Positions 1 through 8,746 of a DNA stretch of 64,000 bases are shown piece after piece. Every line of letters starts with the position of its first letter. Position 1 is the stretch's first letter. The notes beneath the pieces are model-generated. The model did not search any database. It was not told the DNA's origin and saw only the letters and a program-made list of their open reading frames with translations. The translations under genes were made by a program, and so were the position numbers. The stretch is from Streptomyces naganishii JCM 4654 (GTDB lineage: Bacteria > Actinomycetota > Actinomycetes > Streptomycetales > Streptomycetaceae). The stretch covers positions 186,001 through 250,000 of the forward strand of contig NZ_BMVF01000001.1 in the NCBI RefSeq assembly GCF_014650575.1. The letters are read 5' to 3'.

Positions 1-308
1 GAGTCGATGAAGTCGCGGGCGAACTTGCGCACCGGGCCCTTGTCGCGGGCCGGCAGGTAGCGCTCGTCACCGCCGGCCAGCGCCTGGCGCTGCCGCTCCA
101 TCGCGGCACGGCGCTCCTCGCGCTGCCGCTTGGCGGCGTCCTTGCGCGTCAGCGGCGTGTTGGCGACGCTGCGGCGCTGGGACTGGGCCTGGCTGCGCTT
201 GGGGGTGGGCCGGCCCTTGGGGGCCTGCGGGTCACGGGTCTGCTTGGAGAAGTTCACCTGCGCCTTGTCGGCGGGGGCCTTCTCTTCCTTGGCACGGCTA
301 CGGAACAC
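1..308 (-). CDS. DUF3043 family protein (N-terminal part, truncated by window edge)
   Basis: The visible 102 residues begin VFRSRAKEEKA and are rich in Lys, Arg, Gln and Ala, including the segments KGRPTPKRSQAQSQRR and KRQREERRAAMERQRQA before GGDERYLPARDKGPVRKFARDFID. This is the soluble N-terminus typical of actinobacterial DUF3043 membrane proteins; the membrane part lies beyond base 1. I chose the GTG at 308 because the 21-nt upstream extension to an ATG at 329 would contain a TTA codon, rare in this genome type, and because a TACCCT -10 box (317-322) ends 8 nt before the GTG, as for a leaderless mRNA. Function unknown. Confidence 0.75.
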   Translation of the reverse strand, partial: MFRSRAKEEKAPADKAQVNFSKQTRDPQAPKGRPTPKRSQAQSQRRSVANTPLTRKDAAKRQREERRAAMERQRQALAGGDERYLPARDKGPVRKFARDFID

Positions 309-606
309 AAAACCCAAGGGTAAGGGCATGACCCGCATGGACCCCAGCCCCGCGGGGAACGATCCGGCAACACCGGTCGTCTGTAGGGGGACACAGAACG
401 ACGCGGAGCGGGCGTCGCGGCCGCCGCCGCGTACGGCGTGCCCGGGGGTCACCTACTCCCTGCGCCGGAGCGGCGACGTACGCAGTCGTCCTTGGGGATG
501 ACCGCATCCGTTCCCGAACAGTGCGGTAATGGATGCAGGGCCCGTACTGTGGGTTCTGTCGCAGAGCTGTGAGCTGGAGTCCGTCAGAAGGGGGCGCGCG
601 AAGCCC

Positions 607-1410
607 ATGAGCGGTGTCATGAAGCGTATGGGGATGATCTTCCGCGCGAAGGCGAACAAGGCCCTTGACCGGGCCGAGGACCCGCGCGAAACCCTCGATT
701 ACTCGTACCAGAAGCAGCTGGAGCTGCTGCAGAAGGTGCGCCGCGGCGTCGCCGACGTGGCCACCTCCCGCAAGCGCCTGGAGCTCCAGCTCAACCAGCT
801 CCAGCAGCAGTCCGGCAAGCTGGAGGACCAGGGCCGCAAGGCGCTGGCGCTGGGCCGCGAGGACCTGGCGCGCGAGGCGCTCTCCCGCCGCGCCGCGCTC
901 CAGCAGCAGGTCACCGACCTCGAGACGCAGCACGCGACGCTCCAGGGCGAGGAGGAGAAGCTCACCCTCGCGGCCCAGCGGCTCCAGGCGAAGGTGGACG
1001 CCTTCCGCACCAAGAAGGAGACCATCAAGGCGACCTACACCGCCGCCCAGGCGCAGACCCGGATCGGCGAGGCGTTCTCCGGCATCTCCGAGGAGATGGG
1101 CGACGTCGGCCTCGCCATCCAGCGCGCCGAGGACAAGACCCAGCAGCTCCAGGCCAGGGCCGGCGCGATCGACGAGCTCCTCGCCTCCGGCGCCCTCGAC
1201 GACCCCTCCGGCATGGCCAAGGACGACATCCAGGCCGAGCTGGACCGGCTCTCGGGTGGTACGGATGTAGAGCTGGAGCTTCAGCGCATGAAGGCGGAGC
1301 TGGCCGGAGGTTCGTCCGCCGAGCGGCAGGCGATCGAGGGCGGCGCCGGCCAGGCGCAGCCCGAGTCCCAGCAGCAGCCGCAGGACACCCCTCGCTTCGA
1401 CAAGCAGTGA
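607..1410 (+). CDS. pspA: PspA/IM30 family membrane-stress protein
   Basis: A 267-residue PspA/Vipp1-type protein. The family binds the inner face of the cytoplasmic membrane and protects it under envelope stress. The N-terminal MSGVMKRMGMIFRAKANKALDR is the amphipathic membrane-binding helix, followed by the family segment AEDPRETLDYSYQ and a nearly continuous coiled coil (about residues 25-225) with a Gln-rich tail. The ATG at 607 is preceded by AGAAGGGGG 13 nt upstream, and alternative upstream codons would place non-conserved sequence before the helix. A TACTGT hexamer at 545-550 is a possible -10 box. A PspAA-type gene follows 29 nt downstream, so the two probably form one operon. Confidence 0.92.
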   Translation: MSGVMKRMGMIFRAKANKALDRAEDPRETLDYSYQKQLELLQKVRRGVADVATSRKRLELQLNQLQQQSGKLEDQGRKALALGREDLAREALSRRAALQQQVTDLETQHATLQGEEEKLTLAAQRLQAKVDAFRTKKETIKATYTAAQAQTRIGEAFSGISEEMGDVGLAIQRAEDKTQQLQARAGAIDELLASGALDDPSGMAKDDIQAELDRLSGGTDVELELQRMKAELAGGSSAERQAIEGGAGQAQPESQQQPQDTPRFDKQ

Positions 1411-1439
1411 GCGGGGCCCACGCCGCCTAGGAGGGCGAC

Positions 1440-1718
1440 ATGATCGTACGGATCATGGGGGAGGGGCAGGTGAGGCTGGCCGACGGCCACCTCGCCGAGC
1501 TCAACAAGCTGGACGACGAACTCCTCGCCGAGATCGAGAAGGGCGACGGCCCCGGCTTCCGCCGCACCCTGGGCGCCCTGCTGTCCAAGGTCCGCGAACT
1601 GGGCGTCCCCCTCCCGGACAACTCCCTGGAGCCTTCGGAGCTGATCCTTCCGGCCCCGGAGGCCACCCTGGAGGAGGTCCGCGACCTCCTGACGGACGGC
1701 GGCCTGATCCCGGGCTGA
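1440..1718 (+). CDS. PspA-associated protein PspAA
   Basis: A 92-residue acidic protein (MIVRIMGEGQVRL...) matching the small PspAA-domain family found beside actinobacterial pspA genes. It contains an N-terminal beta-rich segment (residues 1-20) and a helical acidic middle (LNKLDDELLAEIEKGD), ending LTDGGLIPG. The start ATG has a strong ribosome-binding site, AGGAGGG, 4 nt upstream. Its position directly after pspA suggests a partner or modulator of PspA. The molecular role of the family is not established. Confidence 0.85.
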   Translation: MIVRIMGEGQVRLADGHLAELNKLDDELLAEIEKGDGPGFRRTLGALLSKVRELGVPLPDNSLEPSELILPAPEATLEEVRDLLTDGGLIPG

Positions 1719-1929
1719 CCCCCGCCTGCCCCTGAGCCGGGGCGCGCCCGCCCGCCGGCCCCGCAACGCCTTGCCCGCGCGTCCTGCCCGCCCCTGTGGT
1801 GGGAGGACCGCCGGTCGGCCCCGCTGACCGCCCGCGCCCGGGTCGGCCCGGCCGGGGAGGTCCCGCCCCGGGGCGTTCGCGGGCGGGGCCGGTTCCGCGG
1901 GGGGTGGGGGCGTCGTAGCGTTGGGCGGC

Positions 1930-3162
1930 GTGACTGCTCTCGACCGTGCCCGCTGCCGCCTCCGGGCACATCCGCTCGCCCTGGACGCCGCGCTCGCGGC
2001 CGGGGTGCTGGTGTGCATGGTCGTGGGGTCCTTCGTCGACCCCAGGGGGGACAACGGCGTCACCTGGGGCGTGCGCCGGCCCGACGCGCTCAGCCTGGTC
2101 CTCATGGCCTTCGGCGCCGCCGCGCTCGTCCTGCGCCGCCGCGCCCCCCGCTCCGTCCTCGCCGTCACCGGCACCGTCTCCCTCGTGGAGTGCGTCACCG
2201 GCGCCCCCCGCGCCCCCGTCGCCATGTCGGCGGTCGTCGCCCTCTACACCGTCGCCGCCGCCACCGACCGCCCCACCACCTGGCGCCTGGGCCTGACCAC
2301 CATGACCGTGCTCACCGGCGCCGCCATGCTCGCCGGGCCCCTGCCCTGGTACGCCCAGGAGAACCTGGCGATCTTCGCCTGGACCGGCATGGCCGCCGCC
2401 GGCGGAGACGCCGTCCGCAGCCGCCGCGCCTTCGTGCACGCCATCCGCGAGCGCGCCGAACGGGCCGAGCGCACCCGCGAGGAGGAGGCCCGCCGCCGCG
2501 TCGCCGAGGAGCGCCTGCGCATCGCCCGCGACCTGCACGACGTGGTCGCCCACCACATCGCCCTGGTCAACGTGCAGGCCGGAGTCGCCGCACACGTCAT
2601 GGACAAGCGCCCCGACCAGGCCAAGGAGGCCCTCGCCCACGTCCGCGAGGCCAGCCGCTCCGCGCTCAACGAACTGCGCGCCACGGTCGGCCTGCTCCGC
2701 CAGTCCGGCGACCCCGAGGCCCCCACCGAACCCGCCCCCGGCCTGAGCCGCCTGGAGGAACTCGCCGGCACCTTCCGCAGCGCGGGCCTGCACGTCGAGA
2801 TCGCCCGCGCCGACCACGGCACGACCCTGCCCGCCGCCGTCGACCTGGCCGCGTTCCGCGTCGTCCAGGAGGCCCTCACCAATGTGCAGAAGCACGCCGG
2901 AGTCCAGGCCAGGGCCGAGGTCAGCGTCGTACGCGTGGGACCGAACGTGGAGGTCACCGTCCTGGACGACGGAGCCGGCGACCAGGACGGATTGGACGGC
3001 GGCCCCGAGGCCGGCGGCGGACACGGGCTGCTCGGCATGCGCGAGCGCGTCACCGCCCTCGGCGGCACCCTCACCACCGGCCCCCGCTACGGCGGCGGCT
3101 TCCGCGTCCATGCGATCCTGCCCGTCAAGACCAGCACACGCGCCCCGGGGGATGCCGCATGA
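1930..3162 (+). CDS. Two-component sensor histidine kinase (HisKA_3 family)
   Basis: A membrane sensor kinase of about 410 residues. The N-terminal 140 residues carry four to five hydrophobic segments, then a linker rich in Glu and Arg. The dimerisation box ERLRIARDLHDVVAHH contains the phospho-acceptor His203, and a HATPase_c domain follows (N box FRVVQEALTNVQKHA, G box LDDGAGD, GHGLLGMRERV). The start is the GTG at 1930. No Shine-Dalgarno is evident, but TAGCGT at 1916-1921 ends 8 nt before it, suggesting a leaderless transcript. A TTG at 1921 is the alternative start. Its stop overlaps the response-regulator start (ATGA), so the two are translationally coupled. The signal is unknown; the downstream RND transporter suggests an envelope or drug stimulus. 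Confidence 0.93.
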   Translation: MTALDRARCRLRAHPLALDAALAAGVLVCMVVGSFVDPRGDNGVTWGVRRPDALSLVLMAFGAAALVLRRRAPRSVLAVTGTVSLVECVTGAPRAPVAMSAVVALYTVAAATDRPTTWRLGLTTMTVLTGAAMLAGPLPWYAQENLAIFAWTGMAAAGGDAVRSRRAFVHAIRERAERAERTREEEARRRVAEERLRIARDLHDVVAHHIALVNVQAGVAAHVMDKRPDQAKEALAHVREASRSALNELRATVGLLRQSGDPEAPTEPAPGLSRLEELAGTFRSAGLHVEIARADHGTTLPAAVDLAAFRVVQEALTNVQKHAGVQARAEVSVVRVGPNVEVTVLDDGAGDQDGLDGGPEAGGGHGLLGMRERVTALGGTLTTGPRYGGGFRVHAILPVKTSTRAPGDAA

Positions 3163-3839
3163 CGATCCGCGTCCTGCTCGCCGACGACCAGGCACTGCTG
3201 CGCAGCGCGTTCCGCGTGCTCGTCGACTCCGAGCCCGACATGGAGGTCGTCGGCGAGGCCTCCGACGGGGCCGAGGCGGTGCGGCTGGCCAAGGAGCAGC
3301 GGGCCGACGTGGTGCTGATGGACATCCGCATGCCCGGCACCGACGGCCTCGCCGCGACCCGCCTGATCAGCGCCGACCCCGCCCTCGCCCAGGTCCGCGT
3401 GGTCATCCTGACCACCTTCGAGGTCGACGACTACGTGGTCCAGTCGCTGCGCGCCGGCGCCTCCGGCTTCCTCGGCAAGGGCAGCGAGCCCGAGGAACTG
3501 CTCAGCGCCATCCGCCTCGCCGCCGGCGGCGAGGCGCTGCTGTCCCCGGCCGCCACCAAGGGCCTGATCGCCCGCTTCCTCGCCCAGGGCGGGGCCGACG
3601 ACGGCCGCGACCCGGCCCGCTCCGACCGCCTGGACGCGCTGACCGTGCGCGAGCGCGAGGTGCTCGTCCAGGTCGCCGGCGGCCACTCCAACGACGAGAT
3701 CGCCGAACGCCTCGAGGTCAGCCCGCTGACCGTGAAGACGCACGTCAACCGCGCCATGGCCAAGCTCGGCGCCCGCGACCGCGCCCAGCTGGTGGTCATC
3801 GCCTACGAATCCGGTCTGGTACGCCCCCGGATGGACTGA
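3159..3839 (+). CDS. LuxR/NarL-family response regulator
   Basis: A 226-residue DNA-binding response regulator and the cognate partner of the kinase it overlaps. The receiver domain (1-120) has the acidic pair D9-D10, phospho-acceptor D55 (VVLMDIRMPG) and the conserved Lys in GFLGKGS. The C-terminal HTH (about 155-220) has LTVREREVLVQVAGGHSNDEIAERL followed by SPLTVKTHVNRAMAKL. It probably regulates itself and/or the RND exporter downstream; a perfect 16-bp palindrome at 3854-3869 lies just after its stop codon. The target is inference. Confidence 0.94.
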   Translation: MTIRVLLADDQALLRSAFRVLVDSEPDMEVVGEASDGAEAVRLAKEQRADVVLMDIRMPGTDGLAATRLISADPALAQVRVVILTTFEVDDYVVQSLRAGASGFLGKGSEPEELLSAIRLAAGGEALLSPAATKGLIARFLAQGGADDGRDPARSDRLDALTVREREVLVQVAGGHSNDEIAERLEVSPLTVKTHVNRAMAKLGARDRAQLVVIAYESGLVRPRMD

Positions 3840-3853
3840 CCTCCACCCGCGTC

Positions 3854-3869
3854 TACTGCGCGCGCAGTA
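3854..3869. promoter_or_regulatory. Perfect 16-bp palindrome upstream of the RND exporter
   Basis: TACTGCGCGCGCAGTA is its own reverse complement. It lies 15 nt after the response-regulator stop and 163 nt before the exporter start, so it could be an operator for the exporter. The GC core could also fold as a small hairpin. Function is inferred from position only. Confidence 0.4.
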
Positions 3870-3937
3870 CCGGGCGCCGGCGGAAATGGACCTGGGGCCT
3901 ACGGATCGGCCCCGCGGCATGGCCCAGTGTGTGGGGT

Positions 3938-3993
3938 GGGCGTCCACCTGTGCGCGCCCACCTGTGGGCGTCCACCCGTGCGCGCCCGCGCCG
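3938..3993. repeat. Two tandem 28-bp repeats in the exporter leader region
   Basis: Two adjacent units begin GGGCGTCCACCTGTGCGCG and GGGCGTCCACCCGTGCGCG. They agree at 22 of the first 24 positions, then diverge. They lie 40-95 nt before the exporter start codon. They may be regulator half-sites on the same DNA face or a replication-slippage duplication. Confidence 0.6.
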
Positions 3994-4032
3994 CGTCCGT
4001 TTGCCGCCGCTCACGAAGAGAGACCCTGACCC

Positions 4033-7000
4033 ATGTCCCGGCTGTCCGGATTCAGCCTCGCGCAACGGGCCCTGATCGGCCTGATGTCGCTCGTCGCGCT
4101 CGTCTTCGGGCTGATCGCGATACCCCAGATCAAGCAGCAGCTGCTGCCCACCATCGAACTGCCCATGGTGTCGGTGATCGCGCCGTACCACGGCGCCTCG
4201 CCCGACGTCGTCGACAAGCAGGTCGTCGAGCCCATCGAGAACAACCTCCAGGGCGTTTCCGGCGTCACCGGCGTCACCTCCACGGCGAGCGAGGGCAACG
4301 CCGTCATCAGGGCCTCCTTCGACTACGGCAACGACACCAAGCGGATCGTCTCCGACGTGCAGCAGGCCGTGAACCGGGCCCGCCCCCAACTCCCGGACGG
4401 CGTGGACCCCCAGGTCGTCTCCGGCTCCACCGACGACATGCCGACCGTGGTCCTCGCCGTCACCTCCGGCAAGGACCAGCAGGCGCTCGCCGACCAGATC
4501 GACAACACGGTCGTCCCCACGCTGAAGAACATCGACGGCGTCGGCCGCGTCCAGGTCACCGGCGTACGGGCCCTCCAGGTCACCGTCACCCCCGACGACG
4601 CGAAGCTCGCCCGGGCGCACCTCACCCCGGCCGCCCTCGGCCAGGCCCTCCAGGCGGGCGGCGCCACCGTCCCGGCCGGCTCCTTCGAGGAGAACGGCGC
4701 CAACCGCACCGTCCAGGTCGGCGGCGGCCTCACCTCGCTGAAGCAGATCCAGGACCTGATGGTCACCGGCGCCGGCAAGCCCGTACGCCTCGGCGACGTC
4801 GCCACCGTCCGGCAGCAGCCGGCCCCGGCCGACTCCATCACCCGCACCGACGGCCGCCCGAGCCTCGCCGTCAACGTCACCATGGACCACGACGGCAGCG
4901 CGGTCGCCATCTCCGACGCCGTCAAGGGCAAGCTGGACGGGCTGCGCGAGGACCTCGGCTCCGGGGCGCGGCTCACCGTGGTCAGCGACCAGGGCCCGGC
5001 CGTGTCCAAGTCGATCAGCGGCCTGACCACCGAGGGCGCGCTCGGCCTGCTCTTCGCGGTGCTGATCATCCTGGTCTTCCTGGCCTCGGTCCGCTCCACC
5101 CTGGTGACGGCGGTGTCCATCCCGCTGTCGGTGGTGCTGGCGCTGATCGTGCTGTGGACGCGCGGCCTGTCCCTGAACATGCTCACGCTCGGCGCGCTGA
5201 CCATCGCCATCGGCCGGGTCGTCGACGACTCGATCGTGGTCCTGGAGAACATCAAGCGGCACCTGGGCTACGGCGAGGAGCGCCAGGAGGCGATCCTGAA
5301 CGCCGTGCGCGAGGTGGCCGGCGCGGTCACCTCCTCCACCCTCACCACGGTCGCCGTGTTCCTGCCGATCGGCCTGGTCGGCGGCATGGTGGGTGCCCTG
5401 TTCGGCTCGTTCAGCATCACCGTGACGGCGGCGCTGCTCGCCTCGCTGCTGGTGTCGCTCACGGTCGTGCCCGTGCTGTCGTACTGGTTCCTGCGCGCTC
5501 CGAAGGGCACCCCCGAGGACGCCGGCGAGGCCCGCCGCCTGGCCGAGGAGAAGGAGGCGCGCAGCCGCCTCCAGCGCTTCTACGTCCCCGTGCTCCGCTT
5601 CGCCACCCGCCGCCGGCTCACCAGCGTGCTCATCGCGGTGGCGGTGCTCGTCGGCACCTTCGGCATGACCCCGCTGCTCAAGACCAACTTCTTCGACCAG
5701 GGGGACCAGCAGGTCCTCACCGTCAAGCAGGTGCTGAAGCCGGGCACCGGCCTCGCGGCCACCGACGAGCAGGCCAGGCGGGTGGAGAAGCTGCTCGCCT
5801 CCACCGAGGGCGTCAAGGACTACCAGGTCACCGTCGGCTCCTCCGGCTTCATGGCGGCCTTCGGCGGCGGCACGGACACCAACCAGGCCTCGTACCAGGT
5901 GATGCTGAAGGACTCCGCGTCCGACACCGGCGTGCAGAAGCGCATCGAGGACGGCTTGAAGAAGCTCAAGGGCATCGGCACCACCACCGTGTCCGCCGGC
6001 GGCGGCTTCGGCAACCAGGACCTCAGCGTCGTGGTGAAGGCGGCCGACCCGGCGGTGCTGCGCAAGGCCTCCGAGCAGGTGCGCTCCACCGTGGCCGGAC
6101 TCGACCACGTCACCGACGTGACCAGCGACCTCTCGCAGAGCGTGCCGCGCATCTCGGTGCAGGCCGGCGCCAAGGCGGCCGCCGCGGGCTTCGACGACCA
6201 GAAGCTCGGCGCCGCGGTCGCACAGGCCGTGCGCGGTACGACGGCGGCGAAGGCGATCATCGACGACACCGAGCGCGACGTCGTCGTGAAGCCGGCCGAG
6301 CCCGCCACCACCCTGGCCCAGCTGAGGAACCTGCGCCTCGGCCCGGTGAAGCTCGGTGACATCGCGACCGTGAAGCTGGTCGACGGGCCGGTGTCGATGA
6401 CCCGTATCGACGGGCAGCGCGCGGCCACCGTCACCGCCAGGCCGACCGGGGACAACACCGGCGCGGTCAGCACCCAGCTCCAGTCGAAGATCAAGTCCCT
6501 GAAGCTCCCGGCGGGCGCCACGGCCGAGATCGGCGGTGTCACCTCCGACCAGGACTCCGCGTTCAAGAACCTGGGCCTGGCCATGCTGGCGGCGATCGCG
6601 ATCGTCTTCATGCTGCTGGTGGCGGCCTTCCGCTCGCTGGCCCAGCCGCTGATCCTGCTGGTGTCGATCCCGTTCGCGGCGACCGGCGCGCTCGGCCTGC
6701 TGATCGTCACCGGCACGCCGATGGGCGTCCCCGCGATGATCGGCATGCTGATGCTGATCGGCATCGTGGTGACGAACGCGATCGTGCTGATCGACCTCGT
6801 CAACCAGTACAGAAGGCAGGGGTACGGCGTCGTCGAGGCCGTGGTGGAGGGCGGCCGGCACCGGCTGCGGCCCATCCTGATGACGGCCCTGGCGACGATC
6901 TTCGCCCTGCTCCCGATGGCGCTCGGCGTCACCGGCGAGGGCGGCTTCATCGCCCAGCCGCTGGCCGTGGTGGTGATCGGCGGCCTGATCACCTCCACGC

Positions 7001-7125
7001 TGCTGACCCTGCTGCTCGTCCCGACGCTCTACGCCATGCTCGAGCTGCGCAAGGAGCGCCGCGCGAAGAAGCGGGCGGCCAAGCGGGCCCCGGAGCCCGA
7101 GGCGCTGGAGACCGCGGGCGTGTGA
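4033..7125 (+). CDS. RND-superfamily efflux transporter (AcrB/HAE-like)
   Basis: A 1030-residue inner-membrane proton-driven exporter. An N-terminal transmembrane helix (12-32) precedes a large extracytoplasmic loop, then TM2-6 (about 330-490), a second loop and TM7-12 (about 850-1010). TM4 contains GRVVDDSIVVLEN with the paired acidic residues D398-D399 expected for proton relay. The hydrophilic C-tail is Arg/Lys-rich. No adaptor or outer-membrane channel gene is adjacent, as expected for a Gram-positive. The preceding two-component system is its likely regulator. The start ATG has only a weak upstream AGAGAG. A strong hairpin follows the stop. The substrate cannot be inferred. Confidence 0.93.
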   Translation: MSRLSGFSLAQRALIGLMSLVALVFGLIAIPQIKQQLLPTIELPMVSVIAPYHGASPDVVDKQVVEPIENNLQGVSGVTGVTSTASEGNAVIRASFDYGNDTKRIVSDVQQAVNRARPQLPDGVDPQVVSGSTDDMPTVVLAVTSGKDQQALADQIDNTVVPTLKNIDGVGRVQVTGVRALQVTVTPDDAKLARAHLTPAALGQALQAGGATVPAGSFEENGANRTVQVGGGLTSLKQIQDLMVTGAGKPVRLGDVATVRQQPAPADSITRTDGRPSLAVNVTMDHDGSAVAISDAVKGKLDGLREDLGSGARLTVVSDQGPAVSKSISGLTTEGALGLLFAVLIILVFLASVRSTLVTAVSIPLSVVLALIVLWTRGLSLNMLTLGALTIAIGRVVDDSIVVLENIKRHLGYGEERQEAILNAVREVAGAVTSSTLTTVAVFLPIGLVGGMVGALFGSFSITVTAALLASLLVSLTVVPVLSYWFLRAPKGTPEDAGEARRLAEEKEARSRLQRFYVPVLRFATRRRLTSVLIAVAVLVGTFGMTPLLKTNFFDQGDQQVLTVKQVLKPGTGLAATDEQARRVEKLLASTEGVKDYQVTVGSSGFMAAFGGGTDTNQASYQVMLKDSASDTGVQKRIEDGLKKLKGIGTTTVSAGGGFGNQDLSVVVKAADPAVLRKASEQVRSTVAGLDHVTDVTSDLSQSVPRISVQAGAKAAAAGFDDQKLGAAVAQAVRGTTAAKAIIDDTERDVVVKPAEPATTLAQLRNLRLGPVKLGDIATVKLVDGPVSMTRIDGQRAATVTARPTGDNTGAVSTQLQSKIKSLKLPAGATAEIGGVTSDQDSAFKNLGLAMLAAIAIVFMLLVAAFRSLAQPLILLVSIPFAATGALGLLIVTGTPMGVPAMIGMLMLIGIVVTNAIVLIDLVNQYRRQGYGVVEAVVEGGRHRLRPILMTALATIFALLPMALGVTGEGGFIAQPLAVVVIGGLITSTLLTLLLVPTLYAMLELRKERRAKKRAAKRAPEPEALETAGV

Positions 7126-7130
7126 GCACG

Positions 7131-7178
7131 ACGACGGGGCCCGGTCCACGCGAGTGCGCGTGGGCCGGGCCCCGTCGT
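7131..7178 (+). terminator. Strong hairpin terminator after the RND exporter
   Basis: A 22-nt left arm (7131-7152) and 22-nt right arm (7157-7178) pair with one G-U wobble around an AGTG loop, 5 nt after the exporter stop. There is no U-tract, as is common in Streptomyces. It may also serve the convergent nadA. Confidence 0.85.
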
Positions 7179-7240
7179 GTCGCGCGGCCGCCACGGCCTC
7201 GCGCGCGGGGGCGGCTACGGCCGTGGGTGCGCCGGAGCCG

Positions 7241-8425
7241 CTACGGCAGCGCCAGCATCCGCTCCAGGGCGAGCTTGGCGAAGGCCTCGGTCTCCTCGTC
7301 CACCTCGATGCGGTTGACCAGGTTGCCCTCGGCGAGGGACTCCAGGGCCCAGACCAGGTGGGGGAGGTCGATGCGGTTCATGGTCGAGCAGAAGCAGACC
7401 GTGCGGTCCAGGAAGACGATCTCCTTGCCCTCCGGCGCGAAGCGGTTCGCCAGCCGGCGGACCAGGTTCAGCTCCGTGCCGATGGCCCACTTGGAACCGG
7501 CCGGGGCGGCCTCCAGGGTCTTGATGATGTACTCCGTCGAGCCGACGTAGTCCGCGGCGGCCACGACCTCGTGCCGGCACTCGGGGTGCACCAGCACGTT
7601 GACGCCGGGCACGCGCTCGCGGACGTCGTCGACCGAGTCCAGGCTGAAGCGGCCGTGCACCGAGCAGTGACCGCGCCACAGGATCATCTTGGCGGCGCGC
7701 AGCTCGTCGGCGGTCAGCCCGCCGTTCGGCTTGTGCGGGTTGTAGACCACGCAGTCCTCGAGCGACATGCCCATGTCCCGCACGGCGGTGTTGCGGCCCA
7801 GGTGCTGGTCGGGCAGGAACAGCACCTTCTCGCCCTGCTGGAAGGCCCACTCCAGGGCCCGCTTCGCGTTCGACGAGGTGCAGATGGTGCCGCCGTGCTT
7901 GCCGGTGAAGGCCTTGATGTCGGCGGAGGAGTTCATGTACGACACCGGCACGACCCGCTCGGCGACGCCGGCCTCGGTCAGCACGTCCCAGCACTCGGCG
8001 ACCTGCTCGGCCGTGGCCATGTCGGCCATGGAGCAGCCGGCGGCCAGGTCGGGCAGGACCACCTTCTGCCGGTCGGACGTCAGGATGTCCGCGGACTCCG
8101 CCATGAAGTGCACACCGCAGAACACGATGTACTCGGCCTCCGGCCGCGCCGCCGCGTCCCGGGCCAGCTTGAAGGAGTCGCCCGTGACGTCGGCGAACTG
8201 GATGACCTCGTCGCGCTGGTAGTGGTGACCGAGCACGAAGACCTTGTTCCCGAGCTTCTCCTTGGCCGCGCGGGCGCGCTCCACCAGGTCCGGGTCGGAG
8301 GGGGAGGGCAGCTCGCCGGGACACTCCACGCCGCGCTCGCTGTTCGGGTCGGCCTCGCGGCCGAGGAGCAGCAGGGCGAGCGGCGACGGCTGAACGTCGA
8401 GCTCCTGGGTTTGGGCGGTGGTCAC
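7241..8425 (-). CDS. nadA: Quinolinate synthase A
   Basis: A 394-residue [4Fe-4S] enzyme that condenses iminoaspartate with dihydroxyacetone phosphate to quinolinate, for NAD biosynthesis in the cytoplasm. Family motifs seen: GHHYQRDEVIQFADVTGDS, FCGVHFMAESADIL, CSMADMA, and the Cys-containing HPECRHEVV and CFCSTMNRIDLPHLVWALE. I place the start at the GTG at 8425 because AAAGGG lies 8 nt upstream; the in-frame GTG at 8434 overlaps that ribosome-binding site. The gene stands alone. ErpA, an Fe-S carrier, is encoded divergently next door, which is functionally sensible. Confidence 0.95.
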   Translation of the reverse strand: MTTAQTQELDVQPSPLALLLLGREADPNSERGVECPGELPSPSDPDLVERARAAKEKLGNKVFVLGHHYQRDEVIQFADVTGDSFKLARDAAARPEAEYIVFCGVHFMAESADILTSDRQKVVLPDLAAGCSMADMATAEQVAECWDVLTEAGVAERVVPVSYMNSSADIKAFTGKHGGTICTSSNAKRALEWAFQQGEKVLFLPDQHLGRNTAVRDMGMSLEDCVVYNPHKPNGGLTADELRAAKMILWRGHCSVHGRFSLDSVDDVRERVPGVNVLVHPECRHEVVAAADYVGSTEYIIKTLEAAPAGSKWAIGTELNLVRRLANRFAPEGKEIVFLDRTVCFCSTMNRIDLPHLVWALESLAEGNLVNRIEVDEETEAFAKLALERMLALP

Positions 8426-8479
8426 GACACGCACCCTTTCTACTTTTCGTCGAACTGACGCTATCTATCATAACCGGTT

Positions 8480-8520
8480 CACGTCACTTTGACGATGGGC
8501 CCAAGCGTCCATGTGACGTG
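8480..8520. promoter_or_regulatory. Spaced inverted repeat in the nadA-erpA divergent region
   Basis: CACGTCAC (8480-8487) and GTGACGTG (8513-8520) are perfect 8-bp inverted arms 25 bp apart, 55-95 nt upstream of nadA. A TATGAT hexamer on the minus strand between this repeat and nadA may be the nadA -10 box. The rest of the roughly 320-nt gap to erpA has no supported gene. It also contains CTTGCCG/CGGCAAG arms at 8692-8716 just before erpA. Confidence 0.4.
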
Positions 8521-8746
8521 AATCCCGGCGCGCAGCCGTCGCCCGCCCGTCGCCCGGCGTTGTCGCGTTCGTCGCATCGGGCGTGCTCGCCCAGTGGGCG
8601 CTGTTCCCTTCGCCGCGCGTTGTGCGAGCATGAAGAGGACGAGCATGGACAAGAGAGAACGCAGGTGCTCGGCCCGGAATGAATCCGCGGCCTTGCCGGT
8701 TGCACTCGTCGGCAAGCAGTCTCCGTACAACCCGGGAGAGATGTAG

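Noticed and set aside
529..606. N-terminal extension of pspA to the ATG at 529
   Set aside because: It would add non-conserved sequence before the membrane-binding helix and lies over the likely promoter and ribosome-binding site.
3853..7194. A 1113-residue minus-strand open frame opposite the RND exporter
   Set aside because: Antisense shadow caused by GC-biased codon use; low-complexity His/Gln/Arg/Gly sequence with no fold.
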